This document shows, piece by piece, positions 26,801-33,179 of a stretch of DNA of 64,000 nucleotides; position 1 is the first letter of the stretch, and each line of letters starts with the position of its first letter. A model generated the notes under the pieces. That model was not told where the DNA came from and made no database searches. It worked only from the letters and a program-made list of their open reading frames with translations. The DNA is from Litorimonas sp964511495 (GTDB lineage Bacteria; Pseudomonadota; Alphaproteobacteria; Caulobacterales; Maricaulaceae): the NCBI GenBank assembly GCA_964511495.1, contig CAZEFT010000009.1, positions 56,539-120,538 of the forward strand. The letters are read 5' to 3'. The position numbers and the translations under genes are program-made.

Positions 26801-29800
26801 CGTCGTGTTGTCAGAACACCGGCTGCTACGGCAGAACGCACTGTTCCGGCTGTCACGAAGCAAGTCACGCGTCGTGTCGTCAAAACACCGGCTCAGACAC
26901 AAGAACGTGTCATTCCGGCAGTCACTAAAATGGAAACACGTCGTGTTGTTAAAACACCGGCACGGACTATTGAACGGACTGTTCCGGCTGTCACGAAACA
27001 GGTTCAACGCCGTGTCGTCAGAACAGCTGCCCAGACACAAGAACGTGTCATTCCGGCAGTCACGAAGACTGAAACACGTCGTCGTATTAAGACGCCTGCG
27101 CAAACTGTTGAGCGTGTCATTCCGGCCGTGACGAAGCAAGTTCAGCGTCGTGTTGTGAAAACACCTGCGGCCACAACTGAGCGTGTCATTCCGGCAGTCA
27201 CAAAAATGGAAGCGCGTCGTGTTATCAAGACGCCTGCGCAAACTGTTGAGCGTGTCATTCCGGCCGTGACGAAGCAAGTCTCTCGTCGCATCGTTAGAAC
27301 ACCGGCTTCGACACAAGAGCGTATCATTCCGGCAGTCACGAAGATGGAAACACGTCGTGTTGTCAGAACACCGGCCTCCACTGTTGAGCGTACTGTTCCA
27401 GCTGTCACAAAGCAGGTCACCCGTCGCGTTGTCAAAACACCGGCTCAGGTTCAGGAACGTGTCATTCCGGCTGTCACTAAGATGGAAGCGCGCCGTGTCG
27501 TGAAAACTCCGGCTCGTACCGTTGAACGGTCTGTTCCGGCTGTCACGAAGACTGTGTCTCGCCGTGTTGTCAAAACACCAGCCTCTGTTCGCGAACGCGT
27601 CATTCCTGCGGTCACGAAACAGGAAGCTCGCCGTGTCGTTAGAACGCCTGCGCGGACTGTTGAGCGGTCTGTACCGGCTGTCACGAAACAAGTTACCCGC
27701 CGCGTTGTTAAGACACCGGCTCAGGTTCAGGAACGTGTCGTTCCAGCTGTGACAAAGATGGAGACACGCCGTGTCGTCAGAACACCGGCCTCTACAGCTG
27801 AACGTGTGATCCCAGCCGTTACGGCTCAGATCAGCCGTCGCGTTGTAAGAACACCGGCTTCGACACAAGAACGTGTCATTCCGGCAGTTACAAAGATGGA
27901 AACACGCCGTGTTGTGAAAACTCCGGCGCAGACTGTCGAGCGGGCTATCCCAGCTGTGACGAAGCAAGTCTCTCGTCGTGTTATCAAAACACCGGCTCAG
28001 GTTCAGGAACGTGTCATCCCGGCTGTCACTAAGACGGAAACACGTCGTCGCATCAAGACCCCTGCTCGCACGGTAGAACGTGCTGTACCAGCGGTAACGA
28101 AGCAGGTGACCCGTCGCGTTGTGAACACACCGGCAGCTACGACTGAGCGCGTTGTTCCGGCCATCACAAAAACAGTTGAGCGTCGTGTTGTAAAAACACC
28201 AGCTCGCACTGTTGAACGGGCTATCCCAGCTGTGACGAAGACCGAAACACGTCGCGTTGTTCGCACACCGGCTCAGACACAAGAACGTGTCATCCCGGCT
28301 GTGACCAAAATGGAAACTCGCCGTGTCGTACAGACACCTGCCCGCACTGTTGAACGTCAAGTTCCGGCTGTGACGAAGCAGGTTCAACGCCGCGTCGTGA
28401 AGACACCGGCTCAGACACAAGAGCGTGTCATTCCGGCGGTCACTAAGACTGTACAACGTCGTGTCATGCGGACACCGGCTCAGACACAAGAACGTGTCAT
28501 TCCGGCAGTCACAAAGCAGGTCTCTCGTCAGGTTGTGAAAACTCCGGCTCAGGTGCGTGAACGCGCAATCCCGGCTGTGACTAATCAAGTCACACGTCGC
28601 GTTGTGAAAACACCGGCCCGGACAATCGAACGGGCGATACCGGCAGTCACGAAACAGGTCACACGTCGTGTTGTGAAAACTCCGGCCCAGACGCAAGAAC
28701 GTGTCATCCCGGCGGTCAGCAAGACTGTACAACGTCGTGTCATGCGGACACCGGCTCAGACACAAGAGCGTGTCATTCCGGCGGTCACTAAGACTGAAAC
28801 ACGTCGTCGCATCAAAACTCCGGCTCAGACACAAGAACGTGTCATTCCGGCAGTCACGAAGCAGGTCACACGTCGCGTCGTCAGAACACCGGCGACAACG
28901 CAAGAACGCGTTATCCCGGCTGTGACGAAGCAAGTGACACGTCGTGTCGCAGCAGGTGCACCGCGTATCGAACGCCGCGTTATCCCAGCTCGCTACGATA
29001 CTGTGACAGTCCAGCGTATGGTCGAAGCACCACGCACTGAAACGATCGCTATCCCGGCTGAATTCGGTACAATCGAGCGTCGCACGCAAACAAGCCCTGA
29101 GAAAGCCGAATGGCGTCAGGTTCTCTGTGAAGCCAATGCGAACAGCACGGTTATCTCCGCTATCCAGCGTGCTCTACGGACACAAGGCTACTATAATGGT
29201 GCCATTGACGGTCGCTTGGGTCGTATGACTTACGCCGCTGTCGAGCAGTTCCAAACAGCACGTGGCCTGTCTACCGGTGGTCTGACATTGACAACGGTTG
29301 ACGCCCTCGGTGTTGACTGGCGCTCAATGGTCGGCGGTGCAACAAGCATCCAGACTGGCGGTTTCACAACCGGCGGTACGACTACAGGAAGCACAACAGG
29401 CTTTACGACTGGTACAACTGTCACGACTACGACAACAACAACCAGCGGCTATACGATTGGTGCAGACCGCACTGTCCGTGACGCCTCCGGTACGATTATC
29501 GGTCGCTTGGACGGAAACGGTAACGTTGTGAACTCAGCAGGCGTCATCGTCCTTCGCGGACTATCTACCTCCGGTTCAGGTCTTGTCACAGGTGGCTCTG
29601 GTGTCATCTCAGGTGGTTCAGCCGGCGGTTACGCCATCGGTGCTGACGGAACTGTCCGTGACAGCTCTGGCCGTGTCATCGGTCGCTTGGACGGAAACGG
29701 TAACGTTGTGAACTCAGCAGGAACTATTGTTCTTCGCGGTCTATCAACGACATCCGGATCTTCCGGAACAATTGGTGGAACAATCACTAGCGGTTCATCA

Positions 29801-29974
29801 ACCATTTCCGGTGGTTCATCATCAAGCACCTCCGGTGGCTTGTCAGTGGGTGATTTCCAAGTCCGTGCAGACGGCATGGTTGTCAGCCGCTCAACAGGTG
29901 CCGTAATTGGTCGTGTTGATGATAGCGGAAACGTAATCAACGCCGCAGGCCGTGTTATCGGTCGCGTCAACTAA
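20822..29974 (+). CDS. Giant secreted charge-diblock repeat protein with peptidoglycan-binding domain
   Basis: A 3,050-residue predicted exported protein; the ATG at 20,822 follows GGGGG and begins a signal peptide (MKRTLLMAASAAVLAAPTIA). Order: head with a Cys (GECFARVIVPAQY); two 60-residue Gly/Asn modules (about 100-210); block 1, residues 230-1402, 51 acidic 23-residue units each with F/Y at position 17; hinge 1403-1602 with a second head (GEILCRVLIPAKY) and a Ca-loop-like DANSDGRDDRDG; block 2, residues 1603-2706, 48 basic aromatic-free units rich in RR; a PGBD_1-type peptidoglycan-binding domain (about 2773-2820, AIQRALRTQGYYNGAIDGRL); and three further Gly-rich modules to the end. The family is recognised only as repeat proteins with this C-terminal domain; function is unknown. 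A perfect CtrA-type box lies upstream and a terminator downstream. Single-gene unit. Confidence 0.9.
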   Translation: MKRTLLMAASAAVLAAPTIAQELPPGNPLPGECFARVIVPAQYETSTEQIVLRQAGEEIRKIPGRFETVTERVLVQEESYELVVVGAGGAIVPGRGVIVVTINGTDYNIDSSRTVTNASGAAIGSVDSDGNIVGSNGRVIVRNAVDPLTLIGRGSATTSLTFGNSRYLVASDMSVTNASGRRIGRIDRNGGLVGTNGNVITRNIVNSYSGGTTATASSGQSSFRTVSETVVVQEASTELVVIPPVYETVTETVVVQPQTVEYVTVPAVYENYTDTVVVQEASTELVTIPPVFETVADTVVVQEATTELVTIPATYETVTDTVVVQPAGVEYVSVPAEYETVTENVVVQEASTELVTIPATYETVTENIVVQEASTELVTIPPVFETVADTVVVQEASTELVTIPATFETVSETVVVQPATVTYETVPAVYDTVQEAVVVQEASTELVTIPATFETVSETVVVQEASTELVTIPAEFDTVRETVVVQEASTELVTIPATFETVTDTVVVQPASVDYVVVPAEYETYQDTVVVQEASTELVTIPATFETVTDTVVVQPAGVEYVTVPPVFDTIQEPVVVQEASTELVTVPATFETVTETVVVTPQTVEYVSVPAVYETVQEPVVVQEASTELVTIPATFETVTDTVVVQPAGVEYVSVPAEFETVTENVVVQEASTELVTVPATFETVTDVVVVQPAGVEYVSVPAEYETVQEAIVVQEASTELVTIPATFETVSETVVVQPASVTYETVPAVFETVQEPVVVQEASTELVTIPATFETVTETVVVTPQTVTYEVIPAVYETVQEPVVVQEASTELVTIPATYETVTDTVVVQPQTVDYVTVPAEFETYQETIVVQEASTELVTIPATFETVAETVVVQPAGVEYVSVPAEYETVQEPVVVQEASTELVTIPATFETVTETIVVQPATTEYVSVPAVYETVQEPVVVQEASTELVTIPATFETVTETIVVQPAGVEYVSVPAEYETVTENVVVQEASTELVTIPATFETVTETVVVTPATTTYESVPAVYETVQEPVVVQEASTELVTIPATFETVSETVVVTPATVTYETIPAVYETVQEPVVVQEASTELVTIPATFKTVTDTVVVQEATTELVTVPAVYENVTETYVVQEASTELVTIPPVFETVTETVVVQPQSVDYVVVPAEYETYQDTVVVQEASTDLVTIPATFETVTETVVVQEASTELVSVPPVYETVSETVVVKEATTELVTIPATFRTVSDTVVVTPQTVEYVTIPAEYETYQEAVVVQEASTELVVVPATYRNVTETVVVQEASTELVSIPATYETVTETIVVQPETVEYVSVPATFRTEQETYIQQDAADELVVIPAVYENVTETIVVQEASTRVDVVPATYRTVQESIVVQPARVDIEVIPARYETRSERVLIEPAREEWKPGSQAINAAQLGASGTINTSTRGQFTVFNGVSNQVVESTQTIVNQTGEILCRVLIPAKYKTITKQVLVSPARTVERPVPAVTKQITKRVVDREATTRETVIPAVTDTITRRVVKSAARVMTRAEAQRAGLSGQAFGGYSGFVDANSDGRDDRDGLSRTAAANADRAGGGRRGASAGGSGRFGQQLGTISKRVVDEQARVAERRIPAVTKQVTRRVVKTPAQTQERTIPAVTQQVTRRVVDRPASTQERVIPAVTKMETRRRVKTPARTAERVVPAVTKQVTRRVVDRPASTQERVIPAVTKTETRRVVRTPARTQERTIPAVTQQVTRRVVKTPAQTQERVIPAVTKTETRRRIKTPARTVERVVPAVTKQVSRRVVRTPAQTQERVIPAVTKQRTRRIVRTPASTQERVIPAVTQQVTRRVVDRPASTQERVIPAVTKMETRRVIKTPAQTIERQVPAVTKTVQRRVVRTPASTQERVIPAVTKMETRRVVRTPASTVERVVPAVTKQVSRRVVRTPAQVQERVIPAVTKAQARRVIKTPARTIERSIPAVTKQVQRRVVKTPASTQERVIPAVTKMETRRVVRTPAATAERTVPAVTKQVTRRVVKTPAQTQERVIPAVTKMETRRVVKTPARTIERTVPAVTKQVQRRVVRTAAQTQERVIPAVTKTETRRRIKTPAQTVERVIPAVTKQVQRRVVKTPAATTERVIPAVTKMEARRVIKTPAQTVERVIPAVTKQVSRRIVRTPASTQERIIPAVTKMETRRVVRTPASTVERTVPAVTKQVTRRVVKTPAQVQERVIPAVTKMEARRVVKTPARTVERSVPAVTKTVSRRVVKTPASVRERVIPAVTKQEARRVVRTPARTVERSVPAVTKQVTRRVVKTPAQVQERVVPAVTKMETRRVVRTPASTAERVIPAVTAQISRRVVRTPASTQERVIPAVTKMETRRVVKTPAQTVERAIPAVTKQVSRRVIKTPAQVQERVIPAVTKTETRRRIKTPARTVERAVPAVTKQVTRRVVNTPAATTERVVPAITKTVERRVVKTPARTVERAIPAVTKTETRRVVRTPAQTQERVIPAVTKMETRRVVQTPARTVERQVPAVTKQVQRRVVKTPAQTQERVIPAVTKTVQRRVMRTPAQTQERVIPAVTKQVSRQVVKTPAQVRERAIPAVTNQVTRRVVKTPARTIERAIPAVTKQVTRRVVKTPAQTQERVIPAVSKTVQRRVMRTPAQTQERVIPAVTKTETRRRIKTPAQTQERVIPAVTKQVTRRVVRTPATTQERVIPAVTKQVTRRVAAGAPRIERRVIPARYDTVTVQRMVEAPRTETIAIPAEFGTIERRTQTSPEKAEWRQVLCEANANSTVISAIQRALRTQGYYNGAIDGRLGRMTYAAVEQFQTARGLSTGGLTLTTVDALGVDWRSMVGGATSIQTGGFTTGGTTTGSTTGFTTGTTVTTTTTTTSGYTIGADRTVRDASGTIIGRLDGNGNVVNSAGVIVLRGLSTSGSGLVTGGSGVISGGSAGGYAIGADGTVRDSSGRVIGRLDGNGNVVNSAGTIVLRGLSTTSGSSGTIGGTITSGSSTISGGSSSSTSGGLSVGDFQVRADGMVVSRSTGAVIGRVDDSGNVINAAGRVIGRVN
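21137..21430 (+). repeat. N-terminal pair of 60-residue modules
   Basis: Two copies of a module are spaced exactly 180 bp apart (Tyr codons at 21,140 and 21,320). Shared pattern: aromatic, hydrophobic, then T-V-T-N-A-S-G, I-G, D-x-x-G, V-G-x-N-G-x-V-I-x-R-N. The same module recurs at the C-terminus. Confidence 0.75.
21509..25027 (+). repeat. Acidic repeat block: 51 x 69 bp
   Basis: Fifty-one consecutive units of 23 codons fill exactly 3,519 bp with no insertion or deletion. Consensus keys: V1-V3, Q4, E/P5, A6, T/V8, E9, L/Y10, I/V13-P14-A/P15, F/Y17, E18, V20, E22. Two unit types, E5/L10 and P5/Y10, alternate strictly from unit 12 to unit 38 (22,268-24,130), giving a 138-bp higher-order repeat. 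Consensus net charge is about -4 per unit. The last few units gain Arg at position 18. No Cys, His or Trp occurs. Confidence 0.95.
25628..28939 (+). repeat. Basic repeat block: 48 x 69 bp
   Basis: Forty-eight consecutive units of 23 codons fill exactly 3,312 bp without indels. Keys in the register of block 1: V1-V2, K/R3, T4, P5-A6, T8, E10, R11, I/V13-P14-A15, V16, T17, K18, V/E20, R22-R23. Consensus net charge is about +3 to +4. There is no Phe, Tyr, Trp, Gly, Leu, Cys or His in any unit. Sub-types loosely alternate (TKMET-ending and TKQV-ending units). Confidence 0.95.
29450..29971 (+). repeat. C-terminal triplet of Gly/Asn-rich modules
   Basis: Three copies begin at aromatic codons 29,450, 29,630 and 29,855. 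The first two are 180 bp apart and share 44 identical bases (29,498-29,541 and 29,678-29,721). Pattern: I-G-A-D-x-T-V-R-D-x-S-G, I-G-R-L-D-G-N-G-N-V-V-N-x-A-G, V-L-R-G. It matches the N-terminal pair. Ser/Thr/Gly-rich linkers separate the copies. Confidence 0.8.
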
Positions 29975-30014
29975 GACACGCTTTCCCGGGCTTCGCGGCC
30001 CGGACCAAGTTTCA

Positions 30015-30047
30015 CCCCGCGCAATCTAATTTGTGCGGGGTTTCTTT
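30015..30047 (+). terminator. Terminator of the giant repeat gene
   Basis: CCCCGCGCAA (30,015-30,024) pairs with TTGTGCGGGG (30,031-30,040), a 10-bp stem with one G-U pair and a 6-base loop, followed by TTTCTTT. It lies 40 bp after the stop. Confidence 0.9.
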
Positions 30048-30125
30048 ATGCAGAACGGCCCCCTTCGTTTAGCGCGACGCCCTTTACCTTCTCTTTGGAA
30101 ATCGTGTAAAAGATGTGGCTATGCG

Positions 30126-30153
30126 TTGACAGGAACGGCTCTGACTGTATAAG
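30126..30153 (+). promoter_or_regulatory. Sigma-70-type promoter for rplU-rpmA
   Basis: TTGACA at 30,126-30,131 and TATAAG at 30,148-30,153 (with TG just before, an extended -10) are separated by 16 bases. Transcription would start near 30,160, leaving a leader of about 130 bases before rplU. This is the best promoter visible in the window. Confidence 0.6.
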
Positions 30154-30159
30154 GCGCAA

Positions 30160-30288
30160 CGAATTGGCCGCCGCCTTTCGTCCTACGATTCTTCTCGGTT
30201 TGTAACCGGAACAAGAGAACGGGCTTAATCAAGGGCGGCTTTTGAATTTTAGGAAGACCTCTTCGTCTTCCCTGAGGAAGGAAAGATC
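30160..30288 (+). promoter_or_regulatory. Structured leader of rplU
   Basis: This leader, with the promoter, explains most of the 314-bp gap before rplU. Three pairings are visible: GCCGCC (30,170-30,175) with GGCGGC (30,234-30,239), the latter followed by TTTTGAATTTT; CGGTT-tgt-AACCG (30,196-30,208); and GGAAGAC/GTCTTCC (30,252-30,271) just before the ribosome-binding site. L21 leaders that regulate ribosomal protein synthesis are known in other bacteria; homology to them is not shown here. Confidence 0.35.
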
Positions 30289-30600
30289 ATGTTCGCAGTG
30301 ATCCAAACAGGCGGCAAGCAATATAAAGTCGCTAAAGACGATATCATCGTCGTAGAGAAACTAGACGGCGAAGCCGGAGACAAAGTGTCCTTTGGTGACG
30401 TATTACTCAGTGGTGCGGGTACAGACGTCAAAGTCGGTGCCCCTCTTGTGAAGGGTGCTTCTGTAACAGGTGAGATTCTGGAACAGCGTAAAGCCGCCAA
30501 AGTTTTGGTTTTCAAAAAGAAGCGTCGTCAAAACTACCGTCGTAAGAAAGGCCATCGTCAAAACGAAACGGCCGTAAAAATCACAGGAATTAAAGGCTAG
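30289..30600 (+). CDS. rplU: 50S ribosomal protein L21
   Basis: A 103-residue L21 beginning MFAVIQTGGKQYKVAKDD, with the basic C-terminal RRQNYRRKKGHRQN that contacts 23S rRNA. It is complete and of normal length. GGAAGGAAAG precedes the ATG. It forms the usual pair with rpmA, 34 bp downstream, and opens the housekeeping run that leads to obgE. Confidence 0.98.
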   Translation: MFAVIQTGGKQYKVAKDDIIVVEKLDGEAGDKVSFGDVLLSGAGTDVKVGAPLVKGASVTGEILEQRKAAKVLVFKKKRRQNYRRKKGHRQNETAVKITGIKG

Positions 30601-30634
30601 GCCCCGCGCCCGCCTTTTGGATCAGGAGTAACTC

Positions 30635-30904
30635 ATGGCTCATAAAAAAGCAGGTGGTTCATCCAATAACGGTCGCGATAGTGCCGGCCGTCGCCTTGGT
30701 GTGAAAAAGTCAGGTGGCCAAGCGGTCATCCCCGGCAATATTATTATTCGCCAGCGCGGTACGAAATATTACCCCGGCGCCAATGTCGGCATGGGTAAAG
30801 ACCATACGCTATTCGCATTGACAGAAGGCCGCGTCGCATTTCAGACGAAACGCAATGACCGTACATTTGTGTCCGTCCAACCTCTCGCAGACGCCGCTGA
30901 ATAG
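30635..30904 (+). CDS. rpmA: 50S ribosomal protein L27
   Basis: An 89-residue L27: AHKKAGGSSNNGRDSAGRRL, then GNIIIRQRGTKYYPG and VGMGKDHTLFAL. The flexible N-terminus reaches the peptidyl transferase centre. It begins directly with MAHKK and has no cleavable leader of the Firmicutes kind. AGGAG precedes the ATG. A strong terminator follows. Confidence 0.98.
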   Translation: MAHKKAGGSSNNGRDSAGRRLGVKKSGGQAVIPGNIIIRQRGTKYYPGANVGMGKDHTLFALTEGRVAFQTKRNDRTFVSVQPLADAAE

Positions 30905-30905
30905 G

Positions 30906-30989
30906 CCCAAACTTATTTGGGTCCCCACCATAAGGTGACCCGATAAAAATCTTGCAGGGAAATCGGGTCTCCGGTTTCCCTCTTTTTTT
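30906..30989 (+). terminator. Terminator after rpmA
   Basis: GGGAAAtCGG (30,957-30,966) pairs with CCGgTTTCCC (30,971-30,980) around a 4-base loop, followed by TCTTTTTTT. A smaller hairpin CCCAAA-ctta-TTTGGG (30,906-30,921) precedes it. This separates ribosomal protein genes from the acetyltransferase genes. Confidence 0.88.
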
Positions 30990-31042
30990 GGTTAGACCTG
31001 AAAAAGATCTTATCCCTGCGCGCCCTATATGAGGAGGCGAGC

Positions 31043-31594
31043 ATGAAAGAAACACTCGAAACGCCAAGACTGGTTTTACGCCAATTAACACTGAATGATG
31101 CAGCGGCACTTTCTAAATATGGCAGTAATTTCGACATCGCTCGTATGACCGGCAGTTTCCCTCACCCCTTCCCACTAATCTCCGCCGAGTTCAAAATCAT
31201 GCATCTCAAGTCCATGCGAGAAAGAGACTTGGCCTACCCTTACGCGATAACTGAAAAAGGTCATGACGCCATGATTGGCATTATGGACCTCTTTCGCGGC
31301 AAACCCGGTGCCACGCTCGAAATCGGCTATTGGATAGCAGAACCCGTATGGGGCAAAGGTTATGCTTGTGAAGCAGGAAACGCCATTATTGCCGAAGCGG
31401 AACGGGCTTTCGGATCACAAACATTTAAAGCGGGCGCATTTGCTGATAATCCGGCCAGTCACCGAGTCCTAGAAAAGATGGGTTTCACCCGCACTGGGCA
31501 ATCCGAGAATTATTTTTCAATGGCCCGCCTAAAGAAAGCCCAAAGTTTCCAGTTTGAGAGAAAAGCGGGGGCAGATGCCCTCTCAATGTCGTGA
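31043..31594 (+). CDS. GNAT acetyltransferase, RimJ/RimL type
   Basis: A 183-residue N-acetyltransferase that opens with ETPRLVLRQLTLNDAAAL, the classic RimJ/RimL-like start. The acetyl-CoA binding region is EIGYWIAEPVWGKGYACEAG, and DNPASHRVLEKMGFTRTG is the conserved beta-bulge segment. It could acetylate a protein N-terminus or a small molecule; the substrate is unknown. GAGGAGG gives a strong ribosome-binding site. Its stop overlaps the GTG of the next GNAT gene. Confidence 0.88.
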   Translation: MKETLETPRLVLRQLTLNDAAALSKYGSNFDIARMTGSFPHPFPLISAEFKIMHLKSMRERDLAYPYAITEKGHDAMIGIMDLFRGKPGATLEIGYWIAEPVWGKGYACEAGNAIIAEAERAFGSQTFKAGAFADNPASHRVLEKMGFTRTGQSENYFSMARLKKAQSFQFERKAGADALSMS

Positions 31595-32046
31595 ACACTG
31601 TAAGGCTTAATTCGACCCTACCGTCTTCAGAAGGCTTTGTTGCTCTGCGAAAGCAGGCAGATTGGGGCAATATCTCCCGTAATCAGGCGGAGGGGGCCTT
31701 GGAGCAGTCTCTCTGCGGCGTAACCGCCTTTGATGGGGATATGCTTATCGGCATGGCACGAGTCATTGGTGACGGAATCCTTAACTTGTATATTCAAGAT
31801 GTCATCGTCGCTAAATCTTATCGAGGTTTGGGTGTCGGCAAACAAATTATAGAACAACTTATCGCCGATTTAGGCGAGAGGTTTCCGCCAACTTGCTCCG
31901 TCGGGTTGATGGCCGCAAAAGGCCAATCCACCTTTTATGAAAGCTTTGGCTTTGATATTCGTCCGTCAGATAAAACCGATGTCGGAATGCAGTCATCGCT
32001 CTCACAGCTTTATTCACATCTAGCCAAATCCGGACGAAACGCTTAA
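31591..32046 (+). CDS. GNAT family N-acetyltransferase
   Basis: A 151-residue single-domain GNAT starting at GTG in a GTGA overlap with the upstream acetyltransferase. The acetyl-CoA loop is DVIVAKSYRGLGVGKQIIEQ, and the C-terminal FYESFGFDIRPSDKTDVGMQ is typical of small GNATs. The substrate is unknown. The two GNATs are not close copies; they probably form one transcript with each other and possibly with obgE, 39 bp downstream. Confidence 0.85.
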   Translation: MNTVRLNSTLPSSEGFVALRKQADWGNISRNQAEGALEQSLCGVTAFDGDMLIGMARVIGDGILNLYIQDVIVAKSYRGLGVGKQIIEQLIADLGERFPPTCSVGLMAAKGQSTFYESFGFDIRPSDKTDVGMQSSLSQLYSHLAKSGRNA

Positions 32047-32085
32047 ACACCTATGTGCGCTAAGGCCATAGCGCGAAAGTAAGAT

Positions 32086-33168
32086 ATGAAATTCCTCGAC
32101 CAAGCAAAAATATTTGTAAAATCCGGCAATGGCGGCGGCGGCTGTATTTCATTCCGACGTGAGAAATATATTGCATTCGGTGGGCCGAATGGCGGAGATG
32201 GTGGCCGTGGTGGCGATGTTTGGGCCGAAGCCTCTCGCGACCTCAACACGCTAATTGATTACCGTTACAAGCAGCATTTCAAAGCCGGAACAGGTATTCA
32301 CGGTATGGGCCGTGACCGTGCCGGAGCCGCCGGAGAAGACGTTATCATCAAAGTCCCCGTCGGCACACAAATCATTGATGCTGATACAGATGAAATCTTG
32401 GTTGATATGACCGAAGCCGGACAAAGAGCCCTCTTGGCCAAAGGCGGGAATGGCGGCTGGGGCAATGCCCGCTTTAAATCTTCCACCAACCAAGCTCCAC
32501 GGAAAGCTAATCCCGGTGAAGATGGTGAGGAAAGATGGGTCTGGCTACGGTTGAAACTGATTGCCGACGCAGGACTAGTTGGCCTGCCCAATGCCGGAAA
32601 ATCAACATTTTTATCAACCGTAACCGCCGCGACCCCCAAAACGGCGGATTATCCATTTACAACACTTCATCCTCATTTAGGCGTCGTAAATCTTGGCCCC
32701 GCAGAACGCTTTGTTTTGGCGGATTTACCTGGCCTCATCGAAGGAGCCTCCGAAGGAGCCGGTCTCGGCCACCGCTTTTTGGGGCATGTGGAACGCTGTG
32801 CGGCCGTCTTGCATCTCGTCGATGCCTCAACGGAAGATCCCGCACAAGATTACAAAACTATTCGAAAAGAATTGGAAGACTATGACGGGGGAATTGAAGA
32901 CAAACCTGAAATTATTGTCTTGTCCAAAGCCGATATCATCACATCTGAACGACTTGAAACTGTTAAATCAGACGTCGAAACCGCTTGCGGGAAAACACCT
33001 CTCATCATTTCCAGTGTGACCAATCAAGGTTTAAAGCCCGTTCTTTCCGCTATATATCAGCATGTCGAAAAACGCCGCGCGAAAGAAGAAGCCCAACGTG
33101 AGGAAAAACGCATTGCTGAGGCGGTAGAACGTGGCGAAATGGAAGAACAAAAAGGCTGGTCGCCTTAA
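32086..33168 (+). CDS. obgE: Obg/CgtA GTPase
   Basis: A 360-residue Obg GTPase for 50S assembly and growth control. The glycine-rich Obg fold is at residues 1-158 (VKSGNGGGGCISFRREKY, GGDGGRGGDVW). The G domain has GLPNAGKST, DLPGLIEGAS and SKAD. Length is normal, with a charged KR/E-rich C-terminal tail (KRRAKEEAQREEKRIAEA). The position after rplU-rpmA and before proB is the widely conserved alphaproteobacterial order. Confidence 0.97.
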   Translation: MKFLDQAKIFVKSGNGGGGCISFRREKYIAFGGPNGGDGGRGGDVWAEASRDLNTLIDYRYKQHFKAGTGIHGMGRDRAGAAGEDVIIKVPVGTQIIDADTDEILVDMTEAGQRALLAKGGNGGWGNARFKSSTNQAPRKANPGEDGEERWVWLRLKLIADAGLVGLPNAGKSTFLSTVTAATPKTADYPFTTLHPHLGVVNLGPAERFVLADLPGLIEGASEGAGLGHRFLGHVERCAAVLHLVDASTEDPAQDYKTIRKELEDYDGGIEDKPEIIVLSKADIITSERLETVKSDVETACGKTPLIISSVTNQGLKPVLSAIYQHVEKRRAKEEAQREEKRIAEAVERGEMEEQKGWSP

Positions 33169-33179
33169 TTAATTTCGTG

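Noticed and set aside
21509..28939. CRISPR-like or satellite array
   Set aside because: The repeats are 69 bp with no spacers, keep the reading frame throughout and vary mostly at synonymous sites. They are coding tandem repeats.
26342..29089. A 915-codon open frame on the minus strand inside the giant gene
   Set aside because: It is antisense to block 2 and open only because the repeated codons never give a stop in that frame. Its translation is Cys/Arg/Asp/Asn-rich repeats with no ribosome-binding site or domain. Other antisense frames in block 1 have the same cause.
29975..30288. tRNA or other known RNA gene before rplU
   Set aside because: No T-loop GGTTCGAAT-like sequence or cloverleaf pairing is visible; a promoter and leader explain the region better.
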